Positions 13,901 through 29,000 of a DNA stretch of 64,000 nt are shown here, in pieces. The stretch's first letter is position 1, and the number at the start of each line of letters is the position of its first letter. A program made the position numbers and the translations under genes. The notes under the pieces are model-generated. The model searched no databases. It worked only from the letters and a program-made list of their open reading frames with translations, and had not been told where the DNA came from. The stretch comes from Candidula unifasciata (lineage: Eukaryota > Mollusca > Gastropoda > Stylommatophora > Geomitridae), in contig CAJHNH020000691.1 in the NCBI GenBank assembly GCA_905116865.2, forward strand, positions 408,501-472,500, in the 5' to 3' direction.

Positions 13901-16900
13901 TCTCTCGCCACTTTTGGATAACAAGCAATTAATATAAATGTTATCTTTCTATTCCAGTTCCGTTCTGGACATCCCAGCGATTCCTGACAGCCATTGTTAC
14001 ATTCTGGGGCTTTGCTGTCTTGTACTTGCAGAGAGTCAATCTCAGTATAGGCATTGTCTGCATGATCAAGCATGAACCAGATCTGTCCAATGTAACAGGT
14101 GACTGGAATGTCACAAGTGACTGGAACAGGCAAGTCAACATAAATAGCTTTATTTTTCCCTGTGTGGATTCCGGGGCGTTAATGTGGGGGAAACAAGAAT
14201 AGACCCACTCCTTTCCCAGAAAGCATGTTGAATGAGTTGACTTATGGGGGGCTTCCTTCAAAGTCAAAGTGTGTCTCTCTGGGAGCCAAGAAACCAACAG
14301 TTTGCACACAAATAAGCCAGATTTTAAAAACAGATGTACATGCAACATTCCGGTTCTTAAACACAACTAAAGTCCAGAGGTGGCTGAATACCTAGAACTC
14401 TTTGCTGAATGTGAAGAGAAGAAGAAGAAGTTGTATCTGTTTACTATTTCATGACATCATTATTATCATCATCCACTACTGACAAGAGCACTTGACATCT
14501 CAGAGAGAGAGAGAAGATCAGAAATTATGACATCTTACAGAAAATTGGGTTAGTAGTAACACTAGATTAAATTTTGAAAATGATTGGTGAAATGGTTTGG
14601 CCATTTTACAATCAGCAGACTGACATTGTTCATTCCTCATCTGAACAGGCACTCTTCCACCGTTTATTTCTTATCTAGACAGGCACTCTTCCACTGTTCA
14701 TTTCTTATCTAGACAGTCACTCTCCCACTGTTCATTCCTCATTGGGACAGGCACTCTTCCTCTGTTTATTCCTCATCGGGACAGGAACTCTTCCACTGTT
14801 CATTTCTTATCTAGAAAGGCACTCTTCCACTGTTATTTCCTCATCGGGACAGGAACTCTTCAACTGTTCATTTCTTATCTAGACAGGCACTCTTCCACTG
14901 TTCATTTCTTATCTAGACAGGCACTCTTCCACCGTTTATTTCTTATCTAGACAGGCACTCTTCCACTGTTTATTCCTCATCGGGACAGGAACTCTTCCAC
15001 TGTTTATTCCTCATCGGGACAGGAACTCTTCCACTGTTTATTTCTCATCGGGACAGGAACTCTTCCACTGTTTATTCCTCATCGGGACAGGAACTCTTCC
15101 ACTGTTTATTTCTCATCGGGACAGGAACTCTTCCACTGTTTATTCCTCATCGGGACAGGAACTCTTCCACTGTTTATTCCTCATCGGGACAGGAACTCTT
15201 CCACTGTTTATTCTTCATCGGGACAGGAACTCTTCCACTGTTTATTCCTCATCGGGACAGGAACTCTTCCACTGTTCATTCCTCATCGGGACAGGAACTC
15301 TTCCACTGTTCATTCCTCATCGGGACAATACCTTGTGCAAGACAAGAACCAAAATATGATGAAATGAAGGGATGAGATTTATAACCTTGTGTGACAGGTT
15401 GACAGAGAGATACCATCGAGACACATGGATGCAATTTAATCCTCTTATCTTAAATGAGCTTTTAATCATTCTGTTAATGTTGATATCATAAATATTTTCG
15501 TTGTCTGCAGCACGTTCACCACAGACAGCATACAGTCATCTACAGCTGCGCCCGTGGTTGGCAGCGCTGATTTCTGCGCGTCTCTGGAGAAAAAAGCCAA
15601 AGGGGAAGATGTGAGTCATAGAATCCACTACAGCTGCTTTTTCAACTGGTAGATTAACTATTTCAGATTTCTTAGCCGACGCGCAGGAGAGCACAGCTAC
15701 AGTGAAAAAAGCATTATGTATTATCTTCATTAAAGACCCTTTTCCAGGCGTATTGGGCATATAGGGCTAGACCTATATTTTATAGTCGGTACTCTGTGGC
15801 TGATGTGGTCAGCATCACACTAGCCACTTTTACTTCCCAGGACTTTTCCTGGTACCTATTTAAGGCTGGGTTGACAGGGGAGCCAAGGTCATTTGTTTGG
15901 AATAAGAAAAAATGTCAGGCTCAGTCAAGACCTGATCCCACAACCTTCAGATCTGCAGGCAAGCACCTAGCTGATACACCATTTTCACAAAAAATATGTG
16001 TGTGTTTGTGTCTTATACATTGGGCAATCGCCATGGCTAGACTCTTGCGCGTGGATTGGAAGGTCGTGGGTTTGCTCCCTGGTGGAGCCGGACTTTAAAA
16101 AAAAAATGACCTTGACTCCTAGGTCGACACAGCCTTGAGTGGGTACCGGGTGCAGTCCCTGCGGCTGGCGTGATACTGACCACATCACCCATCTTGTGCC
16201 GTTTGGTCCATAGAAATATAGGTCTAGCTGTATATGTCTAAAGGCATAGAAAAGGGTACTTTACCTATATATATATATTTAAGTACAAGAAACACACACA
16301 GACACATATATATATATATATTTAAGTACAAGAAACACACACACACACATGTGTGTGTTTTTTCTTAAAAGCCTTTACACCTACTGGAAAACAGGACTGC
16401 AACCAACACAGGTTTGTCTGGTGTCCGTGTATATAGTTCTAACATTCTAGGTGTTAATTCTTATGATTTTCTAAAGAGAAGAAAAATAAGGCAGCAGTCC
16501 AGATTTCTTACGGTTGTCTCCACATTCCATTAAACTTGTTTTAGAGAAAAATCCTTTTATAATTTCAGATAATAGGTTTTATATTTATTTGTTAGGTCCC
16601 TCGCACCAGTTTAGTGTTTGAATCAACCTCTCCCTGTTCTTCCTAGAGCTGTATGGTGTTATATTTTGGGGGTATTTAACGTTGTGCATTATATTTTGCA
16701 CATGAATGAATAATCCCAACTAAATTTATAGGATAGTTCAGCCAGGGACAAAAATAAAACCCTAACCTGCACAGTCCGTGGTGACGTCACAAGCTCTAAA
16801 TCCTCAGGCTCAAAGATCCCCCTGCCTACATTACAAAAGTGATAAATACAGACGATAATGGTAGTTAGAGCGGGGCACCACCCTGGAAGAACAAAGACGT

Positions 16901-19900
16901 AGGTTTCCCTCTGACCTGGAGCTACCCGACTACCTGAAGTAACCAGTCAAGAAGACCCCCTAGACTCCTGCCACCCCCCAAACCTCAGAACCCAACTACC
17001 CACGCCACCCCTAAACCTCTGAACCCAACGACCCAGGCCACCCCTAAACCTCTGAACCAAACGACCCACACCACCCCTAAACCTCTGAACCCAACGACCT
17101 ACGCCACCCCCAAAACCTCTGAACCCAATGACCCACACCACCCCTAAACCTCTGAACCCAATGACCCATGCCACCACCCAAACCTCAGAACCCAACAACC
17201 CCCGCCAGCCCTAAACCTCTGAAAACCACCCAAGCCTAACAAAGCGATAGAACCACACCAGTCAAAGAGAAGCCTAAATCTAACCAAGACAGACCACGCG
17301 GCATGTTGATCCACAGAAACGGAAAATCAGGTGAAACCTTGTTCACCACAAGAAAAGATCTCCCAAAAAAAAAACCACAAGGAAACAAAGGACTTAAATA
17401 AAACCCAAGTCCTCGAGGCAGGTTGAAAAGTCTAAACCTTTTTTTTTTCTCTTATCAAGATTTAAAAAAAAAAGATAGTTAGTACTGTTGTTTATAGCTT
17501 TTCTGATCATTAATTTATATTGTTTAGTCATTCATTTTTTGTTGTTGTATATTTTAAAAACAATTGTTTTGTTTTCTTCTAACTTTCCACAGGTTGGGGA
17601 ATTTACCTGGGATAAGGAGTTGCAGGGTCTTCTTTTGGGCTCCTTCTTCTGGGGCTATCTGGTCCTGCAGGTATCTCTTCATTTTTTTCACAAATATCAC
17701 TCTTGACCGTTTGATGTCCAGTTCATTTATCTGTGAAATAAAATTGAACACTGTTATTATCCCTCTGTGTGTGTGTGTGCATGCGTGCGTTTGTGTGTGT
17801 GTATACGGTACCTCTGTTACGTTTTATATATATAGGGTTAGCTCTGTATATGTTCGCTTTGGTATACATTTAAATTGGTATACATCATTTTGTCATGTTG
17901 TATACAACCTTTGTCAGAATACGAACTTGTGTCAGTCAGAATTAGTCCGACACTGGGCGCTATCTTTGTTTGCCTCTCTTGAGACAAAGCCATGGATTGA
18001 TGCCAGTGACTTTGCAGAGAAGTATCACCCCAACAAAGTCTAAACAAACTGTAATAGCATTTTCTGGAATGACCAGAAGGTGAAGCAAAGTTACTCAGGT
18101 AGATTTTTATTTAAAGTCAAACCTGATGAGCCTCAAGCCACTGCAAGTAGTGAAAAGAGACCAACAAAAAGAAAGAGGGAAAATAAATTTAAATTTTCAG
18201 ATTCCGGACGTATTGTTAGAAAGGGACTCTCCTTGCAAAGAAAACAAACAAAAACACATTCCCCTCCTCCCGTCTCAGCACCATCCTAGTTTTAGGCACT
18301 CAGCTGCTCTCAGGCAGATGAAGTGAAGTTAAATTTACATTTATTTTATTGAATTACTTTTGTGTTTTTGTAGTAGAGTGTTTATAGGTATATGATTAAA
18401 TTTTATACAAACACTTAAATGAATAATGCGCTAATAAAAAAAGGATTTTTTTAATGGGAATGAAATAATCACCCCCAGCCCCCTCTCTCCATTTCTAATG
18501 GAAAAAATTTGTTTGATATACGTACTGTTTGGCATACGTTCAAAGATCACTTCTGTCTTTCTGTGCCCTGTAGGTGCCTGGAGGCATGCTGAGTGAAAGG
18601 TATGGACCAAAACGGGTGGTGTTCTACACCATGTTGCCAGCTGCTGTTCTGGGCCTTCTGTCACCAGTGTCCGCCAGGCTGAACCCATATCTCTTTCTCG
18701 TAGTTCGAGTCTTGATTGGGGTTGGAGAGGTAAGTGGGTTCAGAACTTGCCTTCATCCCGACTGTTATCACCACCATCATCTTCGTCATCATCATCTTTA
18801 TCATCATCTTCATCCTCACCATGTTCATTCTTGATATTACAGTTATTGTTGTTTATATTAGCAGGTGATCTTTTCCTTTTTTTAAAATCATTATAATTGA
18901 TTTCACTATCATCATCTTCACAATCTTTATCATTAGAATGTATATTATCATATTACCCTTGCTGTTTAATTTGTCAAATTTGATATCAGCATTAACATCA
19001 TCATCTTTACAGTTTTTTTTCTACAGCATTATTATTATTGTCATTTATAATATGGATATAATGATCTTTAATGTTGATATTATTATCTTTAATATAGACA
19101 TTTTTACTGTGGATATTATCATTTTTACTATGGATGTTAGTTCATTAACATGCACATTATCATCTTTAATCAAAATGATTAGTTCATTGAACTATTTCTT
19201 AACCTGTCGGTCTTTAAATTAACTCACAGATGCCTAGAAGTTTGAATTTTTTATTGTTTCTGTGCCAGTCACCTCTTATTTTAATCAGATCTATAGTATA
19301 GTTGAAAAATACACTTTTTTTTTTATTTTCACTGAGAGAGAGCTTGTCAACATTTTGAAGTGGCAGTTTTAAATCTCAGAGTTATCACACTGTAGCTCCT
19401 TGTGTGGGCTCTGAGGCCCTATTTTGGGGAGGGGTGGGAAGAATAGATCCCCTGACTCCCTTACAAGTCACCTAAGCGTGACTAAATAGGGGTATTTCCT
19501 TCAAAATTGTAATTAACTACAGATTTTTCCCTACAAAATTGGAATACGTCTGCCTGGGACATGAGGAACCGACAGTCTGCTTACAGATAAATCACAACTG
19601 AATATGCAAATCACCCTTTTGAGGGCAAATTTGGAAGAAGTAAAAGACGAAAAAGAAGAAACTGCTTAATCTTTAATAACTGCATTACCGTAAACAGTGT
19701 CCATAAGGTAAGGGTCAGATTTAAACCCATTGAGACAAATTGGGTATGCAGTGCTAGCCAGGGCTTTTTTCTTGCGGCACACAATGGTATGCTTCTTCTT
19801 CTTCTTTGAGTTCACCAGCTGTAAACGCAGGCAGAAAGTTCTGGTTGTTCGCCCACTTCTGGACTTTAGTCTTGTTCCAGAACATGTGTTTTGCGTGTGC

Positions 19901-22900
19901 ATCCATTTTACAGACCTGGCATATTTAAATGCAGACTGCTGGTTTCTTACCTCTCGGGAAAATGCAATTGGTCTTTGAAGGAAACCCCTAATTAGTAAAC
20001 TCTTACGGCAAACTTGTTAGGAAGGCAGTGAGTCTGCCCCACCCACCAATGGGCGCCCTGAACCCACACAGGAACAGTGGTATGCAGTACTGGCACCTTT
20101 AAATAAAAAATATTTGGCACAACTTAAAAAGTCACCTCATCTCGTCAGCCATGAGATTTCACAGGAGATTTCCGGGGACATTCCTATAGTCTAGGGGTGT
20201 CATGTGTTCCTCGTTTTGAACGTTTTAAGTACATCCGCCACTGACGACAGCCAATGCCAACAAGCGTAAAAATACAAAAACATCAGTGATTTCATACTCA
20301 TGAACCATCGTGCCTTCGGCACTTCCCCTTGCAGTACTTTTTCCTTGCACACAGGCGCCTCTGGTGCCTGAGACCTACTCACAACAACAACATATTCAGA
20401 AACAACAGTCGTTCACAAAAAAGAGAGTTGTGAAAAGAAAGCTGGGCACTTTTGTCTGGGAGACTGTGTTGACCACGTAAAACATACCTGAGCCACTTTT
20501 CGATGCATCATGTATAGATGGTGAAGAAAGACTCTTCAAAATATCCCTAGAAAATAGGACAGCCTGTGGGAACCACTACAAAATCTCACAGCCGACGAGA
20601 GGGGGTGACTTTCATGATTAGTACCAACAATTTTTAAAGGCATTGGGAGGGGGGGGGGGGGAGACTGCTGTAATAGACATTTAGTAGTGAGTACCAACAC
20701 AATTTGTTTTTACAACAGCTTTTAATGAGCACCGATATCCTAATTCTTTAAAAAACAAATCGTTGATACTAGCCCATATTGCAATAGACCATTTAGCACA
20801 CATATGTAATGTTATCAGTATCATGCCAAGCTACTTACTCTTTAAATTTCCAGGTTCATATTTTAGGCTGTGTCAGCCGTATATAACTATTATGTTATAC
20901 CAATATCTACATGTAAGCAACAACAAATTTTCTTCTTCTGTCCAGAGTGCCTTGTACCCGGCTGCACAAGCCCTGTTTGCCAGATGGTCGCCACCATCAG
21001 AAAGAAGTCGCCTGGTTGGGGTGTCTTTATCAGGTTGGTTTTTTTAAATATTACATTTCTGTTTAATCATTCTAATAAACTGTGACTAAGAAACTTCATG
21101 AAGGGAGAGGGCTACAGCATACACCCACCAGAATTTGACATTTTGGCCTGAGCCTTTCTCGACACAAACCACAACAAGGGGCAGATTGGGCATGTGAAAC
21201 TCACACTTTGGATGGAGGAACAGCAAGAACTTTCTGCCAGAGTTTACAGCTGGTGAATGCTAAGAAGAAGAGTAGAGACACCTGGTGACTCAAAGGACCA
21301 CTATTAGGATGTGAGTCCAAATGTAGCGCATCCCAGAAACCCTGTTCAACCATACAGAACAGTTTTATTGGGGCACTGAATAGTTACAGTCGGCGTCTGT
21401 GGCCTGGGCGTTGTGAACACATTTTGTAATGCCAGGGTGCCTGGTTCGATCTCAGCTGGAGACAATTTGTCCTGTGTTGATTTCGACAGTGGTACCAAGA
21501 GCTGACTGTTCCGAAAGCAGTAGCAAACTACTGAATGTAATGATACACAACTAACTTTTCAGCTATGGTTACAAATTAATTGCAGTCCAGTGTTGGTGGG
21601 TAGGTAAAGCTTATTAATTTGAAGATATGCATAATTTCCCCAAATCGTCCATACAAACATGACAGATATATTCTATACATACGAGACTTTACTTCTTGTC
21701 GATTTAGATAAAACCAAAGGGCTGGATCGATCATAAACATTAACAGTGGGTCAGAATCAAAGCAGTATTTCCGCAATGTAAATTTCAACCAAGAAGACAC
21801 AAACTATATTAATATTCAATTGACGAGATACAGCAAAATATGCCAAGCAGTAAATTGTGTAATCAATTGTTTGTCTTTTTTGTTCAGATGTGGGACTAGC
21901 AGACTAAAACAAAAAACAGTTAAACAGGTTTGGCAGTTTGCTCTTTCGCTTGTTGGTCTGACTTAAGCATTTGGGTAGTTGGAATGATGGGCCAGAGTTA
22001 TGAGGACCAACTCACAACACATATTTTAGTATCATTGTTTTCTGAACATGGTGAACAACAGAAACAGTTATTAATAAACTACAAACATTCATTAACTGTT
22101 GCCTGAGGGAATTAAATGGTATGATAGAATCACCATGTTGAACTTTGTTTCTGTGAGAACTAAACTAATTCCAGTGGGCAGGAAGAGATACTGGTGCAGA
22201 ATAGGACACATGTTAAGAAAACCTGAGACCAGTATAACTATAATGTTTTTTGTGCTGGAACCCACAGGGGCATACAAATAGAGGTAGATTTAAAAAAAAA
22301 AACTTATACATGATGAAGAGAGGTAGAAAGTGAAGTTAAGATAATAGGAATGATACGGGGTGAGCTGCCTGCAGTAGCAAAAGATAGGATGACTTGGTTG
22401 AGGGCCTATGCTCCATCTGAGGGATGAAGGGTAGAGGAAGAAGATTTCTGACCCCATAAATACCAGAAATGTTCACACAGTTAATTGCTAACCTCATACA
22501 TATTCAACAGGCGGACAGTTTGGCAATGCTCTCATGTTCCCGATTGGAGGGCTGCTGTGTAGCTCCGTTGGCTGGGATTCTGTCTTTTACGTCATGGGTA
22601 AGTTAGTTTCTGTTTTGTATGGGTTTAGAGCAGTGACTCTCAGCCTTCCTAATGCGGCGACCCTTTAATACAATTCCTCATGTTGTGATGATCCCAACCA
22701 TGCAATTATTTTTGTTGCTTCTTATACCTTGGCAAATATGTGTTTTCCGATGGTCTTTGGCGACCCCTGTGAAAGTGTCGTTCAACCCTCAAAAGGGTCG
22801 CGACCCACAGATTGAGAACTGCTGTTGTAGTGCATATTGCTTATTTGTTATTAGTTTATTTCCTACCATTGTTTAAATACTGGTTCATTCATGAGTAATT

Positions 22901-25900
22901 AAATAATTTTGAAGCCTTTTTTGTTGTTCAAACTGGTTCAGCATAATTTCTTTTCTGTTTTTCTCTTTTCCTGAAATCCCTCACTGTGTCAGGGCAGGAA
23001 CATACGCAGTACTTAAGTACATATTACTTAACTGGATCCTTTTTGATTCACTAGTTCCAATGTTTGTTTGAAAGAAAAAAGAGTAGACACACTGTCCCAT
23101 TTTGGAGCAAGAGAAATTTGGAGAAGTCTCACAGCCTCAGAAAGAGCATGTTGTTAGAAAGAGGACTGAACTTGATTAAGTATTTGCTGCAATCAGATAT
23201 GTGGGGCCAGAAGGGGCAGATATCGCAGCCTAGATGTAAACCACAATACAATGTACCAGCCACCTTTTTCAAGGCCAGGACGGAAGAACGACAGCTATCA
23301 TGATATTGTAGAAGCCAGGTTTTTTTTTTTTAAATTAAAAGATGATGCTAGAACTTAACCACAAAGTATCTAAAAAAAAAATGGGCTGTTTCTCACCACA
23401 AAGTGTCTATTACCTTAGTACTGGACTCTGAACTAGGCAACCAGTGTAAGGTAGCTATGCAATGGATACCATCCCACTGTGGAGTTCCTGGAAATGAAAG
23501 AGCTGATAAACTAGCTAAGAAAGGTGCAGACGAAGAACAACCTGATGTACCAGTCTCTTGTCAACAGAAGAAGAGAATAATCAGATCAATCAGAAAGCCA
23601 TCATAACTGGCAGAAGACAGTTACCATATTATGGACAGACTAGAGCAAGTCATTATTATTCTACGTGCAAGAGAACCGGACTAAATCGACTTTGCAGCCA
23701 CATATATAGAAAATTTAAGATTGGCGAATCAGCCATGTAGACAGACTGGCACCTGAGACAACAGATCATATCCTCCAAGACAACATTTCGAGACAGAACT
23801 TCTAGACAAGAGAGACACTGGTGGAAGCCAAATTTTATGGGCCTCTAAGTAAATTACAAAAGATAGTGAAGTTCGCTACTAAGGACAAGGAAATATATAA
23901 AACCGAACAGAAAGTATCAGCGAGCTTTACAATAAAACAAACACATACAAAACTAGAGACAACACTGCAGATACAGATAGTTTGTTTCAAGCGAACAAAA
24001 GAAGAAGAAGAAGTTAGTACAGGATGAGAAAAAGATGCCGGTACTGCAAACTGTTACCTACCAATAGAAAAACAGTCCTAGTGGCAGTATTAGCCATTTA
24101 ACAAGCTTGTAAATGTTTCATTTTTATATTTTTGTATACAGAAGTTGTTGTTTTCCTTGTGCCCACAGGTGCTCTAGGCTTTGTTTGGTGTATTGTCTGG
24201 TACCTGCTGGTGTTCGACAGCCCTCAGCTGTCCAAGAGAATCTCTACTTTAGAGAGGGAGTATATACAACATCATGTATCTTTCAGGGATGGACAGAAAA
24301 CGGTGAGGTTGATAGGTTGTGTGTGTCTGTGTGAAATAGAGAATGAATGAACAAACTTTAATTTCAAAAGGGTTAAGAATTAGGCACGCAAGCCTGTCTA
24401 ACATTCTGCCATTCCAGTCCACTCATTGCATACAGGGAGGAAATCAGAGAGAGATAGAGTATATAAAACAACATGATGTGTCTTTTATAACTAAGTTATA
24501 TGAGAGAGAGAGAGAGAGAGAGGAAAGGAAAGGGAGAGAGTATTATAAATTATTCATTCACACTCCTGAGTCTTCTTCTTTATGTTCACTTCAGTAAACT
24601 CCATTGGCAAGTTTTGGTTAGTCATTCCTTCTAAACCTGATTTTTGCACGGACATCCATTTTACACCTAACCATACGAGATTGAGTGAATAATGAAACTA
24701 TCAGGCAAATTGTGGGAACGACACCTTGTACTAGATTCATCGAGAAACAGCAGATCAGGTGGTTTGGCCATCTCGTTAGAATGCAGCAAGATCAAATACC
24801 ATCACAAGCACTACATCTCAGAAAACCAACTACAAGAGCAAGAGGACGGCCGCGGAAAATATGGATCGACAACGTTAAAGACACTACACCTTCATGGCAT
24901 GACAATAGCCAGTGGCAGCCAACGTGCACTGGAACACAAATTATTCCTCCCCACGGCGCTTAACAACAGAAGTGGTTTATGATGATGATGATGATCCATT
25001 TTACAGATGTCACTTATTTTTTATGCTGACTGTTGATTCCTTGAAGATGCACTCTGACCTCGAAAGAAACATCCCCAGTTAGTCAACACTTACAACATAC
25101 TTGTGTTGGGAAGGGGGGGGGGGGGGAAGTGCAGTGGGTCTTTCTTCCCCCCCCCCCCCCCCCCACACCACATGGGACCTCAGAATTCACATAAGGAAAA
25201 TTGTGATATAAGTATAAAGATAACATTTGTTTAACATTATGCATACTCTCATACACATTTGTCAGGTTATTTTTCAGTGGAAAAATTAGTAATATCTCTC
25301 CTGTTGAAGTTATTGTTCATTATGTAGATTCCTGTTTCAGCCATACCTTATTGGGGCCCTTAACCTTTTAGTTGCAAAAATGTGTCCGAACCCAGGGGAA
25401 TTCCTGAAAAAAAAAGGATCTTTTTCTTTTTCTTTCACAGGTATCTAATAGTTAAACAAAATTATATCTACATTTTGTTTAATTATTTAAAAAATATATA
25501 TGTGTAAAGCGAGGAATCAGTAACATGAATGTAGTGAAACATTAAATGGAATTTCTTCCCTCTGGCCTTTAAAAAAAAATCCGTACCAGGTGACTCATGC
25601 CGTGTCACTATGATAACTCAGATTTCAGCAGGACTTTTAAAACAACCATGATGTTTAGAAGAAAAATCACTTTAAATGCTATATTTTAGTAAATATATTT
25701 GTATCCAGGTCTACTAAACACTGCTTAGGTAAGGAAGGAACCAGAAACATTAAACTTCACTTCTCGGAAACAGGTCACTGCAGGCAGGCCATTTTTAGGG
25801 GTTCTTTACGGGAACTGGCAACAACAGAAAAGCGTACATGTAAACTATACAACCACCCATACGCATAATACTCATAAATACCCACACACATAATCTCATA

Positions 25901-26045
25901 CACAGATGCATACATATCATACCCACACATTCATACACAAACACACTCGTGCATAAACACTTATTTATTTTCAAACATACACAGGTAGACATATTCTTGC
26001 ATCTGCATATATACACACTAACACATACTCCTACACACAAACACT

Positions 26046-26098
<53 letters not shown>

Positions 26099-29000
26099 TT
26101 ACACTTTCACTCATCCATACATACATATATGCCCCTCATGCATACACATACATGCACCAACACTAGGAAACAAGGACGTACAAAATAAAACCTAAGATGA
26201 ATGTTGATGACAGAAGACAGAAGTGGATTCTATCCATGATATTAAAACAATTGCACAGGAAAGAATGAAATGGGAGAAAAGACTAAAAGCCCTATGTGAC
26301 ATATATCAGCACCAAAGGATGATCATGAGTAATGTTTATATTTATAATATCACTCTTTTATGAATGTTGTAAATTTACAATTTTCTGATTGTCTAATTCA
26401 CAGCAAGCCACCCCCTGGAAGGCTATATTTACATCACTGCCCTTCTGGGCGATCCTGATGGGTCACACTTGCGGCAACTACGGCTTATACATGCTGCTCA
26501 CCCAGATCCCAACCTACATGAAGGAAGTCCTCAAATTTGACCTGAAATCTGTGAGTCTACATTCTGTAGTTTTTTGTTTTAGTATGTTTCTTTCACCTTT
26601 TTTTTTTTTTTTTTTTAATTAGTAGACTTTTCATTCACTTGCTAATCATGGCTCACCGCAATGTTGTTATTGAGTTTATTTATCAGGCAACAATGTTTTT
26701 TTTCTGATTTCCAGTAAGAAAATTACTTTTTTTGTTTTCCTAAAAAGTATAAGTGAAAATAGTTTTTAATTTATCTTGTTTTTCGGAGAAACGGTTGCGC
26801 AGCAGCTAGACTTTCACTTGCCATTAAGAAGGTTTAGGAATCTGCATGGTGGCTGATTTTGTTTTCAAAACCCCACAGACTGACTCTGCCAAAATGGTAT
26901 CTGACAATGCCCTGGGAAGTAAAGGTGATCGGAGTGATGTTGACCACAACAACCATCAAGTGCTAGTTGGTCTGTACAAATTTAAATCTAGCACTATATA
27001 TGCCATAAAGATCATATTCTGATTACAGACATCTTCTTGCTGCCATAAATATTGGGTTTAAATCAGCACTGAAGCATTTTTTTTTTTAATTGACCTGAGT
27101 CGTCTATAAAATGATTGCCAGAAATATCATGGGAGGTAAAAGTGGGCAGCATGATGTCAGCGAGTGCTGACTGGTCTATAAAAACATGGATGTGATACTT
27201 TACGCTTTTTGTCAACTGTTAAAAGAAAAAATAAGACAGAGATATATTGGACTTATCCTGACTGGACTTATCATGAGGATTGGACTTATCATGAGGATAC
27301 TGGACTGAGAATCGCTAAACAGGCACTGAAAGGGGAAACTAACTGATTGAGGAAATTAGAACATCTGAGAGAAACCCCAAGCTGAACATCATTGAGGGAG
27401 GATGAAGGTACTAGACTAGATTCCATCCATGATATCGAAAGGATTGTTCAGGATACAACAGACTGGAGGACTACACTTTGGGCCCTGTGTCACGCATAAT
27501 GGCATAACATGTTGATGATATAGCACTTTTTTTTAGGCCAGATGCGCTAACAATTAAAAAAAAATGAATCATGGATAAATGCAGCTCAATTTATCTTCAT
27601 GGAACATTCTAACAATTACGTTTTCTAAATACTATTTTTTTAGAATGGTGCATTTTCCATGCTGCCATATTTGACCATGTGGCTGTTTATTGGTATTGCT
27701 GGAACACTTTCTGACCTGCTCATTGTCAAGAAAATTCTGCCCTACGCATGGGTCCGCAAGCTCATGTCTGCTATAGGTAAGTTGTCTCTTGCTGTTTTTG
27801 TTTATTATTAGCATGGTCACATACTGATTGATTAAATGAGTGGAAACATAGGTACTTTGGTGCAAACTTCAACTGCTCCAAATACTAAGAGAAGAAATCA
27901 TCTAGGCTAAAATTAAAGTCTCTGCTTCATAACACCAAGGTTTAAATATATAAAACACTAGTAAGACCTCTTGTTTTACATGGCTGTGAAACTTGGAGCA
28001 CAACTAAAAGAGATGAAACCTTATTACTCATTTTTATCTTACCACGAAACTTTGAACCTTCAAAAATGCAAACAGCAGGGAATGGAGAATGAAAAGCAAC
28101 AACACATTTCTTGAGGGAAAGCCACCACCAACAAACCTAAAAATATAAAAACATCCCAGTTTCAATAGACAAGAATCGTCGTACACGCGGCTGCCCCCTG
28201 CAGTAGTTCTTACTTGTACACATGCGCCTGCCGCACCTGAAATAGTCTCACGACACAAGCTTCCACAAACATTATATACACAGAGCAAATGCCAAACCAA
28301 GCCATATCATAACACCCCCGCAACATAGGAGAGGTCCAACGACCTAAGGATGAATGGCAAGGGAAGTTACTCTAATCCTGGGCCTGGAAACTGTTATCTT
28401 TCAGGTTTGTTTAGTCCTGATTGTGTGACTGTTATCTTGCAAATTTGTTGGGTCCTAATTGTGTGACTGTTATCTTGCAGGTTTGTTCGGTCCTAATTGT
28501 GTGACTGTTATCTTGTGGGTTTGTTTGGTCCTGATTGTATGACTGTTATCTTGCAAATTTGTTGGGTCCTAATTGTGTGACTGTTATCTCGCACATATGT
28601 TTGGTCCTGATTGTATGACTGTTATCTTGCAGGTTTGTTTGGTCCTCATTGTATGACTGTTATCTCGCAGGTTTGTTTGGTCCTGATTGTATGACTGTTA
28701 TCTTGCAGGTTTGTTTAGTCCTGATTGTATGACTGTTATCTCGCACGTATGTTTGGTCCTGATTGTATGACTGTTATCTTGCAGGTTTGTTTGGTCCTGA
28801 TTGTATGACTGTTATCTTGCAGGTTTGTTTGGTCCTGATTGTATGACTGTTATCTTGCAGGTTTGTTTGGTCCTGATTGTATGACTGTTATCTTGCAGGT
28901 TTGTTGGGTCCTGATTGTATGACTGTTATCTTGCAGGTTTGTTGGGTCCTGATTGTATGACTGTTATCTCGCAAATTTGTTGGGTCCTGATTGTGTGACT

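Noticed and set aside
14629..15330. Possible CRISPR-like array
   Set aside because: Units abut without spacers and the genome is eukaryotic; it is a minisatellite.
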